A stretch of 37,071 nt of DNA from a bacterium. GTDB lineage: Bacteria > Patescibacteriota > Patescibacteriia > UBA9570. The notes under the pieces were generated by a model that was not told the DNA's origin, searched no databases, and worked only from the letters and a program-made list of their open reading frames with translations. The stretch spans positions 1 to 37,071 of the forward strand of contig JAUYKW010000022.1 in NCBI GenBank assembly GCA_030698395.1. The letters run 5' to 3'. Shown here piece after piece: positions 27,944 through 37,071 of this stretch (positions within the stretch are counted from its first letter, which is position 1; every line of letters starts with the position of its first letter). The position numbers were made by a program, and so were the translations under genes.

Positions 27944-30403
27944 CTAAATATTTTTTAAATTCCCTTTTTTATTTAATAGATATTTCACTAATAAGCTATT
28001 TTTTCCATTTTTAATGGATACATATTTATCCTTCTTCTTCATTTTGAAGTTATCCTGCTTGTATGTTTCAAAAAGTTTAGTGTCTTTTCCTCCAATCTTT
28101 CCAGTCTTTGGTTTGAAGGTAAAATGAGTGGTTCGAATTTGTCCTTTCTTGCGTGTTACTATGATTACATCGTTCTTATTATTTTTTGTATAATAATTCT
28201 TCCGATACAATTTTACTTTGCTTTGTTTCTTATTTAGTAATGTCTTTGAACTTACTGTAGAACCATCTATTACATCAAGAGTTTTAATTTTTGTTCCAGC
28301 TTTATTTGCTACAACTACCCACTTCTTATTTTTATGCAATTTTGCCAATGGCTTTTTCGTGCCAGTATTGAAAGCTGTAAATGTTTCAGTTAAACCATCT
28401 TCATATTTAATCTTAACCTTGTTATTCTTCAATGGTGTTATGGATACTGCATTACCATGATCTACCAATTCAACTACAGTAACTGTTCTCGTACTATTAG
28501 TAGAATTACTAGAAGCATCTGTTGCCGTATAAGTTATTGTATATATGCCCGGGGTATCACTATCAACTGGATTATCAGTTACTAATTCTGGACTAGCATC
28601 ACAAGTATCAGCCGTAGTAACTCCAGCATCAGTATATGTATCACCCTGATCTACCGAAACTGCACTAGCACCAACCAAAGTTACTGTCGGATCAATAGTA
28701 TCAGTTACATTCACAGTACGTGTAGCTGTACCAGTATTATCATCAGTATCTGTTGCAGAATGTTCCACGCTATATGATCCAGGAGTATCTTCGTCTAGAG
28801 CAGACGTATCAATATTAGTGCTAACAGATCCGTCATTATTATCTAACGCAGTAGAACCGGCATCTGTATAGGTAGTAGAACACTCCAGCGAAACTGTACT
28901 TGCACCAGTTAGTGTCACAACAGGTCCTGTTGAGTCTGCTTCAAACGCACCAATATCACAAGCGCTACCATTTGGCCGCGAATTTCCCCGCTGATCAGTT
29001 ATAACTGTAGTAGCACTATTATCAGTACAAGTTCCAGCATCCTTAGCTGGCGAGGTTCCTTGTAAAGCAATCGTATAAGTTTCACCGCCGTTATCTTCTA
29101 AGCCTGCCACCGCTAGTTTAGGGTCGGTACTTTCTTGATCTCCAGTATTTGCAAATATACAGGTTGTACCACTATCTATATTATAACCATTCGATGTTAA
29201 TAATCCGTTAGTTAAAGAGGTTGTACAATTTTTATGTGCTACTGAATCTGCTGTGTTATCGCTTATAATAGTATTTTTAATATTAAGATCAACAGTATCA
29301 TCACCTCCGTCCTCTAAATAAATACCAGCTCCGCTAGATAAGGCTGTTGAATTACCAATAATAGTTGAATGCGAAATATTTATTGTAGTTGTGTAAACGC
29401 CAGCATTATTGCAACTAGCATACAAACCACCGCCTCTGCCAAAAGTTGCATGGGTAGCAGAATTATTAGCAATTGTAAAATTATTAATATCAACCGTAGT
29501 ATTTCCCCAACAGGAAGACATGGCAATCCCAGCTCCTCTGGATGATGAATTGCCACTAATTGTGCTTCTAACAATGTTTGTATTTCCCACAGAAAGTATA
29601 CCGCCACCAGCAACACCAGACGTTGAATTCTGCATTGTATTATTTGTTACAGAACTATCAGTTAATGTGAGAGTGTAATCTTGATGTCCAAAATAAATTC
29701 CACCAGCATTCACACCACCTTGATTGTTATTAATATTAGTTCTGGTAATATCTGCATCACCCCCACTAATATACATACCACCTGCTACATCATTTACTCC
29801 TGATGTATTAGACGAAAAAGTAGAATCTGTAATCGTTAATGTTGCTATTCCAGATTTATATATACCACCACCACCTTGAGCTGTAGTATTATTGATAACA
29901 TTCACCGAATCGATGGTAAATGTCGAAAGTGTAGATATCCCACCACCACTTTCACTACCAATTGCATTACCACCTTGAATGGTCAAATTATCAATCGTTA
30001 CATTAGTGCTCGCAATTGCTTCAATTGCCCGATCCTCCAAAGTTACACCTTGAGCATTAATGATTGTGCTTGCAGCTCCTGCTCCACTTAAGATATCACT
30101 CCCTGTTGTGTCTCTAAAATCTAAATCACCAGTTGCATTAGAATCTTCATCTCCAGCAACATTTGGAATACTCAAGGTATATGTTCCGGCTAGTAATGTA
30201 ATAACATCATCGGTTGTAGTACCGTTTGCTTGTTGAACTGCTTCTCGTAACGAACAATCACTCGGAATATCAGTACAGGGAGTCGCTCCCCCATCAAGTT
30301 CGTCAGTAAAAATTGTAACTGCGTAGGTAGCCGCATGAACTGAACCTACACTGAATAGAAAAAGTGTAACAGATAAAATTATAATACTAATTCTTTTTGT
30401 CAT
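27944..30403 (-). CDS. Secreted CSLREA-type beta-helix protein with DUF5011/Ig-like repeats and Lys-rich C-terminal domain (paralogue of 22710..24971)
   Basis: 819 aa; signal peptide, CSLREAVQQANGTTTDDVITLLAGTYTL, beta-helix repeats, YTDAGSTALDNNDGSVS-type repeats, basic C-terminus aligning with the paralogue. Confidence 0.88.
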   Translation of the reverse strand: MTKRISIIILSVTLFLFSVGSVHAATYAVTIFTDELDGGATPCTDIPSDCSLREAVQQANGTTTDDVITLLAGTYTLSIPNVAGDEDSNATGDLDFRDTTGSDILSGAGAASTIINAQGVTLEDRAIEAIASTNVTIDNLTIQGGNAIGSESGGGISTLSTFTIDSVNVINNTTAQGGGGIYKSGIATLTITDSTFSSNTSGVNDVAGGMYISGGDADITRTNINNNQGGVNAGGIYFGHQDYTLTLTDSSVTNNTMQNSTSGVAGGGILSVGNTNIVRSTISGNSSSRGAGIAMSSCWGNTTVDINNFTIANNSATHATFGRGGGLYASCNNAGVYTTTINISHSTIIGNSTALSSGAGIYLEDGGDDTVDLNIKNTIISDNTADSVAHKNCTTSLTNGLLTSNGYNIDSGTTCIFANTGDQESTDPKLAVAGLEDNGGETYTIALQGTSPAKDAGTCTDNSATTVITDQRGNSRPNGSACDIGAFEADSTGPVVTLTGASTVSLECSTTYTDAGSTALDNNDGSVSTNIDTSALDEDTPGSYSVEHSATDTDDNTGTATRTVNVTDTIDPTVTLVGASAVSVDQGDTYTDAGVTTADTCDASPELVTDNPVDSDTPGIYTITYTATDASSNSTNSTRTVTVVELVDHGNAVSITPLKNNKVKIKYEDGLTETFTAFNTGTKKPLAKLHKNKKWVVVANKAGTKIKTLDVIDGSTVSSKTLLNKKQSKVKLYRKNYYTKNNKNDVIIVTRKKGQIRTTHFTFKPKTGKIGGKDTKLFETYKQDNFKMKKKDKYVSIKNGKNSLLVKYLLNKKGNLKNI

Positions 30404-30553
30404 AAATTCATTATAATTACTGAAAAGAAGTGTTGTAAATAATAATATTGGCGATGACCATACCGCATCAATAATAAATACGGTAAAAATCGTACTGTGT
30501 TATTCAATATTAAGTATACACAAAATTAATAACTACTGACAATAATAGCTAGT

Positions 30554-30934
30554 CTATTGAAAAAAATCTTGCATTGGATCGAAATAGTTTTCCTGCCAAC
30601 CAGACCTGTAAGCATCCTCTTGGTCTGGCGGTGTATCTGAATGTTCCAAAGTAAGCTCTGTCCCACCGTTTACTTCTTTTAAGGTAATAGTTAATTTTGA
30701 ATCGAGATCATCATCTGCAAACTCACTCGTCCGCCATGATTGTACAATTTTTTTATTTTTTATTAACTCCAAATTCTCACCAGCAATATATCCATCCCAA
30801 GCTGTAAAGATATCCCCTATTTTGTCGGATATTTCTGCAGTAGCTCCCGTCATTTTACTATGGCCATCACTACTCAACCAAGCAGAATAAATTTGCTCAG
30901 GTATAGCTGAGATTGTTATTTTATGTTTAATCAT
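30554..30934 (-). CDS. SRPBCC/AHSA1-like protein
   Basis: 126 aa; IPEQIYSAWLSSDGHSKMTGATAEISDKIGDIFTAWDGYIAGENLEL...GGTELTLEHS. Confidence 0.85.
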   Translation of the reverse strand: MIKHKITISAIPEQIYSAWLSSDGHSKMTGATAEISDKIGDIFTAWDGYIAGENLELIKNKKIVQSWRTSEFADDDLDSKLTITLKEVNGGTELTLEHSDTPPDQEDAYRSGWQENYFDPMQDFFQ

Positions 30935-30948
30935 AGGTAAAAAAATAA

Positions 30949-32574
30949 CTAATTATTTAAGATGTCTCGAATTGCTTCAGATGTTCTTTTATAAATTTTT
31001 CCCTGATCAAGCTTATACTTATAAAACTGTTCTTTATGAATAAGTCTTTCAATTTCTTTATTTATCCCTGAAAGTAACACATGTTTATTATTCTTCTTTA
31101 ATACTTCAACAATTTCACCTAAATAATCTATACCATCTACATCAGCATAAAATGAATTACGCAATGAAATTATCACATAATTATTATCCTTTATTCTTTG
31201 TACAGCTTCTAAGTGAGCGGGCATATTTATATATGTAAGAGTACCTGATATTTTATATACTACAATATCAGAATCAATCACTTCTTTTTTCAGAAAATCG
31301 TTCTTTAATAGGGCCTCGGTCATCTTTTCATTTTTCCATAACAGAACTTCTGTTTGTCCATAAGATACCTTATTTACAAATATCAACAAAGCAATAACAG
31401 TACCAAAGAGTATTCCAATAATTGGATCTTCTACCACAACAATCAATGCAACGAATAACGAAAGTACAAAGGCAGTTTTTTCATTATCTATCAGATGAAT
31501 AAAATGTTTTTTCTCAATCATACCCATAGCTACGATCACCAAAATTGATGAAATAACTACCATCGGTAAGAATTTAAAAAAACTAATAAAGAAAATTGTA
31601 ATAATTCCAATAAAAATTGAATTAATAACAGCTGATGTTTTGTGATTTGCGCCACTTTTAATATTTAGTGCCGTTCTAGCAAGAGCGGCAGTCGCTGGCA
31701 TACCCCCCATTAAACCTGAACCAATATTTGCAATTGATAATCCAAATACCTCTTTTCTACGACTAAACTTTGTTCCGGTAAGTGAGTCTGCGATTTGACC
31801 TGATAATAAAGTTTCCAATATAGCTATCACTGCTGTTGCAAACGCAAGAAACCACAAATCTTGTGTTAGTAAAATCTGCCAATCAAAGCCCGCTATGGGA
31901 TTTTCAAATAATGTTGCACTAATAGCCTCGTATTTATCACCCAGTGTTACCAACTCCGGAGTATACCCAATCTCCGGCAAAATCATCATAAGTACAATGC
32001 CAAGAAATGCTACTACCGCCGCACCAGGAATTTTTTGAAATTTCTTATTCCAAAATATTATTAAAAGTGTACTAAAAATAAAAAGTAAAAAAACTCCCCA
32101 ATGCGCTTGATTTAAATTTTTAAAAATAATAAATATATTTTCTATAAAACTTTCTGTTTTATGTATATCTGCCATCCCTAATGCACTATCCAACTGGCCG
32201 AATCCTATAATAAATGCAACGCCAAGTGTAAATCCATTCACGACGGATCGAGGTATAAAAATAATGTATTTATCAAGCCGAAATATATACGCAATCATAA
32301 TAATTATTCCAGACAAAATTGCCACCATCGGTAATACCTGATACCCATGTATTAATGTATATGAAACTAGCACACCTGCAAGCGCTCCTGTTGGACCAAC
32401 AATATTGTAATTACTACCTCCTAACAATGCACCAATTAATCCAGCCCAAAATGCAGTAATAATGCCTTGCGTCGGCGTTGCACCTGATGTAATTGCAAGT
32501 GCTAGCGATAACGGAATAGTAACAATACTGACAGTTAGTCCTGATTTCCAGTTTTGTAAAATTTTTGATTTCAT
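30949..32574 (-). CDS. SulP-family anion transporter with STAS domain
   Basis: 541 aa; multi-TM, LSLALAITSGATPTQGIITAFWAGLIGALLGGSNYNIVGPTGALAGVL; C-terminal STAS-like region. Confidence 0.93.
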   Translation of the reverse strand: MKSKILQNWKSGLTVSIVTIPLSLALAITSGATPTQGIITAFWAGLIGALLGGSNYNIVGPTGALAGVLVSYTLIHGYQVLPMVAILSGIIIMIAYIFRLDKYIIFIPRSVVNGFTLGVAFIIGFGQLDSALGMADIHKTESFIENIFIIFKNLNQAHWGVFLLFIFSTLLIIFWNKKFQKIPGAAVVAFLGIVLMMILPEIGYTPELVTLGDKYEAISATLFENPIAGFDWQILLTQDLWFLAFATAVIAILETLLSGQIADSLTGTKFSRRKEVFGLSIANIGSGLMGGMPATAALARTALNIKSGANHKTSAVINSIFIGIITIFFISFFKFLPMVVISSILVIVAMGMIEKKHFIHLIDNEKTAFVLSLFVALIVVVEDPIIGILFGTVIALLIFVNKVSYGQTEVLLWKNEKMTEALLKNDFLKKEVIDSDIVVYKISGTLTYINMPAHLEAVQRIKDNNYVIISLRNSFYADVDGIDYLGEIVEVLKKNNKHVLLSGINKEIERLIHKEQFYKYKLDQGKIYKRTSEAIRDILNN

Positions 32575-32948
32575 AAAGATTTGTATATTTTTTTACTTAT
32601 ATTATTATATAATTTAGCACAGAAACTATAGTATATTCTCCTCTTTTAAAAAGTACATACCCCCAAATTTTTGCTTGTTGATATCATATATTTCTTATTC
32701 AAATTATAATGCTATATAACAAACATCGTAATTCCATGCAAGAAACTATATAATTTTTACTGGGCCGTACCCCTTGGGGCATATCCGTTTCGGGCACAGG
32801 CAGGTAAAATTCGATGAACTATCAATTTTTTAAGAATTACATCACTCTGTTCTGGATTTTTTAAGTTAACAACGAATTTCCTACATGTTAAAAGTATGCA
32901 AATAATTGTTCGAACAAACAATCCACCTCTTTAGCTGGAACTTATATT

Positions 32949-33746
32949 TTACATTCTAAATTTATAGCTATAAAAATTTCCCCATTTTAGTTTTCTCCGA
33001 AAAACTTTTCTAGAACCCGATTCCTTGATAATAATTTTAGCTTTTTTGTTTAGACCCTTTAAATTTTTAGCTCTAAATTTGCCTTTAGCATTGGTCGTAC
33101 CGGACCATAATATCTTACCTTTAACAGTTTTAATTTTTACTGTTGCTCCTGGTAAAATATCGCCGTTAGAATTTTTTACCGTGCCCCGTATAATAGAATA
33201 ACTTTTAGCTTGAAGTTTAATATTATCTAAATCAACATATGTTAATAGGTTGTTGTCATTATTAATAGTAAATCTAACAGCAACAAATTTGCCTTTGAGA
33301 GAACTAAGATCATAACTTTGTCGAGTCCAGCCCGCAGTTTCACTGTCAGACGGATAAAAAGAATCATTAATGTAATACTCATTCGTATAAACATCTTGCA
33401 CCTGAATATTAAAGTAATCTTCTCCCTGCCAGCCAGTATTGTCTTCAGTATTGAAATTATAATAAAAGCTTAAATCTAATTTTATGACATAATCCGGCAA
33501 AGTAACATTTTTAGCTATTATCTCCGATCCATTGTAATTACCTAAAGATAAATAATAATCTCCTTTATAAGCATAAACCGGATTATATTTTAAATCCGAG
33601 CCCTCGCAAGAGCATACCCAACTGTTTAAACCGTTTTCAAAATTGCCATCTCCAATTAAGTCGTAGTTGTAAACTGCAGCATAAGACGGTCCTGCCAAAA
33701 ATAGCCCTACTAAAGCAAGGGTAAGAATGAATATTATTTTTTTCAT
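32949..33746 (-). CDS. Secreted protein with carbohydrate-binding-like jelly roll and carboxypeptidase-regulatory-like domain
   Basis: 265 aa; signal peptide, DGNFENGLNSWVCSCEGSD, then IRGTVKNSNGDILPGATVKIKTVKG; basic C-terminus. Confidence 0.7.
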   Translation of the reverse strand: MKKIIFILTLALVGLFLAGPSYAAVYNYDLIGDGNFENGLNSWVCSCEGSDLKYNPVYAYKGDYYLSLGNYNGSEIIAKNVTLPDYVIKLDLSFYYNFNTEDNTGWQGEDYFNIQVQDVYTNEYYINDSFYPSDSETAGWTRQSYDLSSLKGKFVAVRFTINNDNNLLTYVDLDNIKLQAKSYSIIRGTVKNSNGDILPGATVKIKTVKGKILWSGTTNAKGKFRAKNLKGLNKKAKIIIKESGSRKVFRRKLKWGNFYSYKFRM

Positions 33747-33847
33747 ATGAATTTATTGATTAATGATTTAATGTATCATAGCACAAAAGACACAAAACTC
33801 TGGAATGTATTCTAAGAAATAAGATGAAGGATTATGAAAACCCCTGC

Positions 33848-34477
33848 CTACAATTCATCCAGATACTCTCTATACCCTAACTCTTCCATTTGATCTTTAG
33901 CCACAAAATGCAACGCGGCTGAATTAATGCAATATAGTACTCCCCCGCTGTCCTTGGATCCGTCATTAAACAAGTGTCCCAAATGAGAATCGGCCACAGA
34001 TGAACGCAGTTCTATGCGTGGATATAACAACTTATAATCAGTATTCTCTACCATGACATCATCAGAAATTGGTTGAGTAAAGGAAGACCAACCTGTTTTA
34101 GAATCATATTTATCGTGCGAAGAAAACAAGGGTTCGCCGGATACGATATCTACATAAATCCCCTCTTCATAATGCTTGTCATACACATTACTGTGAGCGC
34201 GCTCAGTACCATCTTCCTACGTTACATGATATTGCAGCTCTGATAACTGTTCGCGCAACACTTCGTCTGAAGGTATAACAAATGAATCTGGATTATAAAC
34301 AGTATCAAACTCTAGTTCGTTACTTTTCCGTGTTTCCTGATTACTCGCCTGCTCATCCGGTGCCAGCCAAACCAGACCTACTACAATAATGCCAGTTAGA
34401 AAAACCAGACCGCCAATTACCAAACGTAAAAGTGAGACAAATGAGACACTATAAAAAGGGATTGTCTCGTGTCTCAT
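33848..34477 (-). pseudogene. Membrane-anchored MsrB-like gene interrupted by in-frame TAG
   Basis: ORFs 34217..34477 and 33848..34186 are in the same frame. Read through TAG (34217-34219): ...[59 protein letters not shown]...GGVLYCINSAALHF. Confidence 0.85.
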
Positions 34478-34610
34478 TCTAAATTATAGCGAGCTGAACT
34501 TACATCGGGTGAATGTGGTGTAATATGCTATCTAAGTACTCTCACTTATTTCAAAATATTGAACTACTGGGACACCACGTAAATCCTTCAAAAAACTCAA
34601 ATACACAGAG

Positions 34611-35297
34611 TTAAGCCAGATCCTTTTTCTTTTCTTCAAATTCTTTTTTGTCAATTTCACCCTTAGCATATCGTTCTTTTAAAATTTCAAGCGAGGATTT
34701 CTCATGATTACGAGTATTGCGAGCTTGTGAAACAAACCATTTAATAATAGTAATGATACCAGCGATAATCAGCACCCACCATAATATCATAAAAATCCAG
34801 CCGAACCAGCTAAAAGAAGTAAAGCCAAAATTCATCATATAATTATTTGATTGATTATTAGTAAAAGGAGACGACCACCCTCCCATCATCATGGGCATCC
34901 AACCACCGCTGATTGCCGGAAATGCAGCTGAGGTATCGCAACCAGAAAGACGCTTTCCCATAACGATATGGATTTGTTCTTCTCCATTTTCACCATGCGA
35001 TTGAATCATCATGGCATTCATGGCGACGTGCGATTCACCAGCCATTTGCCCCATAAAGTACTCACCTAAAATCCCAAACTGCTCATCGCTCAAGTTCTCG
35101 CAGGTGACTTCTTTGGCTTGGAGCGTAGTCCAAAGTTCTTTGCCTTCTTGTTCTTCGCGAGCAGTATGCTCGACAACTTCGTTCCAATCAACCTTGGTAT
35201 TGGAGAATCCCCCCATCATTCCTTGCGCAAAGGAAGAAACTGGAAAAGCAAAACTCAAAGTAAAAAAGAATATTGTTAGCGGAAGATATTTTTTCAT
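34611..35297 (-). CDS. Secreted/membrane protein with C-terminal SHOCT-like motif
   Basis: 228 aa; signal peptide, Met-rich MMGG segments, TM, C-terminal LEILKERYAKGEIDKKEFEEKKKDL. Confidence 0.8.
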   Translation of the reverse strand: MKKYLPLTIFFFTLSFAFPVSSFAQGMMGGFSNTKVDWNEVVEHTAREEQEGKELWTTLQAKEVTCENLSDEQFGILGEYFMGQMAGESHVAMNAMMIQSHGENGEEQIHIVMGKRLSGCDTSAAFPAISGGWMPMMMGGWSSPFTNNQSNNYMMNFGFTSFSWFGWIFMILWWVLIIAGIITIIKWFVSQARNTRNHEKSSLEILKERYAKGEIDKKEFEEKKKDLA

Positions 35298-35612
35298 AGT
35301 GCATTTGAATTAACTCTTTAATGATATATGAATATTTTTATTAAAACCATTTCCACATCCAGTATTTTTCAAACAGTATTTTACCCCAGTGCCATATTCT
35401 GCTCGGTCGTTTAATTTTGACAAGCGGTACCGGCTCTACATAAAAATTACCACTAGCGAATCCAGCTTTGCCGAATCCTAACTCCAAGAAGCAAAAAGGA
35501 TTCTGGTTGTTTGACATGTCTAGAATTCAACCGCATGCAACCGTAGCTACACACTGATTCGTTTACTATCCAAAAAAAGTATAGCAGAAAACATTGAATA
35601 AAAAAACTGATT

Positions 35613-35664
35613 GGCCGCGCAGAGTTTCCCGTCTTCGAATGAAGAGGTACTTCTCTGTGCGGCC
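35613..35664 (-). terminator. GC-rich two-level hairpin, probable terminator of the GC-rich gene
   Basis: GGCCGCGCAGAG (35613-35624)/CTCTGTGCGGCC (35653-35664) with inner TCTTC/GAAGA. T-run follows on the minus strand. Confidence 0.6.
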
Positions 35665-35734
35665 TGCCGGCGAGCGCGACCAAGGGCCAAGGGCACAAGG
35701 CTCCAGAAGAACCAAGTGCCCGAGACCCAAGCGC

Positions 35735-36205
35735 CTACTCGCTGACGACCACCAGGAACCGGTTGTACCGATACCACATGCGGCGCAGGTCGAAGCGGTG
35801 CACGTGTCGACCACTCCTGTCCTCGTACACGCAGCCGACGATCAGGCCGTACGTGTCGGTCTGGACGACGCCGTCGATCGCGACCGACGGGTTCGTGGCC
35901 ATTTCGAAATTCTTGAGGTCGAAGGCCGCGACAGCGACGTCGCGGCTGGGGCACCGGAGGTGACGGCTGGTGATCTCGTCGATCACCTCCTGGTTGGTGG
36001 AATCCTTGACGAAGTAGTTCGCCGGGATCCACGCGCACGTCACCGTGCGCCCGTTGACGTCGACCTCGAAGGTCTTCGAGAGGCCCTCGAGGTTGGGCAT
36101 GCCAGAACTGTCCAGAAAAGCCTGGAAGGAGGCCTGGGTGATCGCACCAGCCTGGACCTTCGCCCAGAAATCCCGCCACTGACCGTCAGTGATAGTCCTG
36201 CTCAT
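35735..36205 (-). CDS. Small hypothetical protein in a GC-rich island, resembling accessory CPR proteins
   Basis: Start taken at MSRTITDGQWRDFWAKVQAGAITQASFQAFLDSSGMP, preceded by GTGGAGGACAAG (Shine-Dalgarno-like). The 183-aa ORF opens at 36286. Confidence 0.65.
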   Translation of the reverse strand: MSRTITDGQWRDFWAKVQAGAITQASFQAFLDSSGMPNLEGLSKTFEVDVNGRTVTCAWIPANYFVKDSTNQEVIDEITSRHLRCPSRDVAVAAFDLKNFEMATNPSVAIDGVVQTDTYGLIVGCVYEDRSGRHVHRFDLRRMWYRYNRFLVVVSE

Positions 36206-36330
36206 CTTGTCCTCCACTCTACCGATAATCCTGCACAGCAGCATTGCTGTCACCATGCAAGATACGTCGGTAAGCAGTATGCTCACGAGGTCAAAGCACG
36301 CCTATCCGGAAAACCGATTCCGAATTTGAA

Positions 36331-36406
36331 GTGTGTCTAGATCATTCGCAGCAGACAGAACAAAATACATTTTGCGCTATATACTGCGAATGAGCTAAAA
36401 ACACAC
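36331..36406. repeat. Concentric inverted repeat
   Basis: GTGTGT...ACACAC outer, TAGATCATTCGCAG (36338-36351)/CTGCGAATGAGCTA (36384-36397) with one mismatch, inner CAAAAT-AC-ATTTTG (36361-36374). Confidence 0.7.
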
Positions 36407-36523
36407 CTCTCTGGTGGTATATGTATTGCAAAAGAACACGTCCATTTTTGATAAAATAGACTCAGAAATATAGCATATTCCTACTATTTTGTCCAGTCCA
36501 GCTTAAAAATAGCCTGTTTACTA

Positions 36524-36735
36524 CTACAGGGTAACAATCGATCCATCGTTGGCAACCAGCGTGCCATCAGAAGCCTCGTCGTCGGCCGGTGAATCAGGCA
36601 ACTGCAATTCACCTTTCTTTAGCCGAACTTCTACCAGCTTTTTTATATCTTCTTCATTGTCAAAGCCTTTAAGCCTAATGGTGAATACACCCATGCGAGA
36701 GCTAACTCCATCATTCATCGATTTCCAGTTTGTAG
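36524..36735 (-). pseudogene. Possible C-terminal gene fragment, unknown family
   Basis: Reads [68 protein letters not shown] head-to-head with the ABC fragment. Confidence 0.35.
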
Positions 36736-36965
36736 CAACCAGCTCAGTGGACACACGCACAGAACTTTTAATTCAGAAAGCTATGGATCAGATCATGGAA
36801 GGTCGAACTAGCTTTGTAATCGCGCATCGATTATCCACCATCAAAAATGCAGATCTTATTCTAGTCTTAAGAAACGGACACATAGAAGAGCAAGGCACAC
36901 ATGATGAACTAATTCAACTTAATGGATTTTATAGTGAGCTCTATAATAGTCAATTTGCTGAGTAA
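36735..36965 (+). pseudogene. C-terminal fragment of an ABC transporter ATPase
   Basis: [77 protein letters not shown]-loop and H-loop present, no Walker A or signature upstream. Confidence 0.85.
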
Positions 36966-37024
36966 ATAACTTCTGTTAGAGTGTGTCATGCTACATACTT
37001 CGTGAATCCTCGTGTCCTACCGTA

Positions 37025-37064
37025 AACGATAAAACGCCGGCCTAAAGACCGACGTTTTATCGTT
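37025..37064. terminator. Bidirectional terminator-like hairpin
   Basis: AACGATAAAACGCCGG-CCTAAAGA-CCGACGTTTTATCGTT, 16-bp arms with one mismatch. Confidence 0.75.
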
Positions 37065-37071
37065 GTGCTGG

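Noticed and set aside
27481-34477. Alternative genetic code (UGA or UAG reassigned)
   Set aside because: TGA ends well-defined genes such as murF and the ATGA overlap at 7595-7598, and TAG ends the AEC and TMEM43-like genes. Isolated lesions are simpler.
35453-36340. Overlapping ORFs on both strands in the GC-rich island (248, 210, 82, 81 aa)
   Set aside because: High GC suppresses stops in all frames. Only the frame with MSRTITDGQW has a good ribosome site and protein-like composition.
36331-36406. Integron attC site
   Set aside because: The arms lack RYYYAAC/GTTRRRY core sites and no integrase is visible.
1-37071. CRISPR arrays, tRNA or rRNA genes, intact transposases
   Set aside because: No regularly spaced direct repeats, no tRNA T-arm/acceptor pattern noticed by eye, and no transposase motifs in the ORFs. 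A tRNAscan/Infernal run would be decisive.

Overview
AT-rich, gene-dense bacterial segment, almost entirely minus-strand, with gene content that resembles a Patescibacteria/CPR genome (taxonomy is inference). From the left: a truncated 7TM-GAF sensor protein; a compact minus-strand block encoding nitroreductase, ThiF/E1-like protein, leucine-type dehydrogenase and PaaK/LuxE-like ligase; just upstream of it, an overlapping pair made of an asparaginase-like protein and an NDT-like/ribbon-helix-helix protein; a dcw division cluster (mraZ-rsmH-ftsL-ftsI-murF) ending in an M24 peptidase; a histidine kinase/TsaB-like/SDR operon; an AEC transporter; TMEM43-like, epimerase and beta-propeller genes; two paralogous CSLREA/beta-helix/DUF5011-like secreted proteins flanking msrA-msrB and a DEAD-box helicase; a SulP transporter; several secreted proteins; and a right-end mosaic (about 35.4-37.07 kb) with a GC-rich gene and gene fragments. 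The best candidate for an undescribed system is the 2.2-8.6 kb locus: a small-molecule or amino-acid-activation cluster beside two apparent pseudoenzymes, one carrying an RHH DNA-binding domain, with palindromes over the cluster promoter. Other notable signals: a msrB-like gene interrupted by an in-frame amber codon, repeated GTGGATAA boxes upstream of mraZ, nested inverted repeats whose outer arms contain both stop codons of convergent genes, and a GC-rich gene in an AT-rich context. All family calls come from motif recognition by eye; no searches were run.
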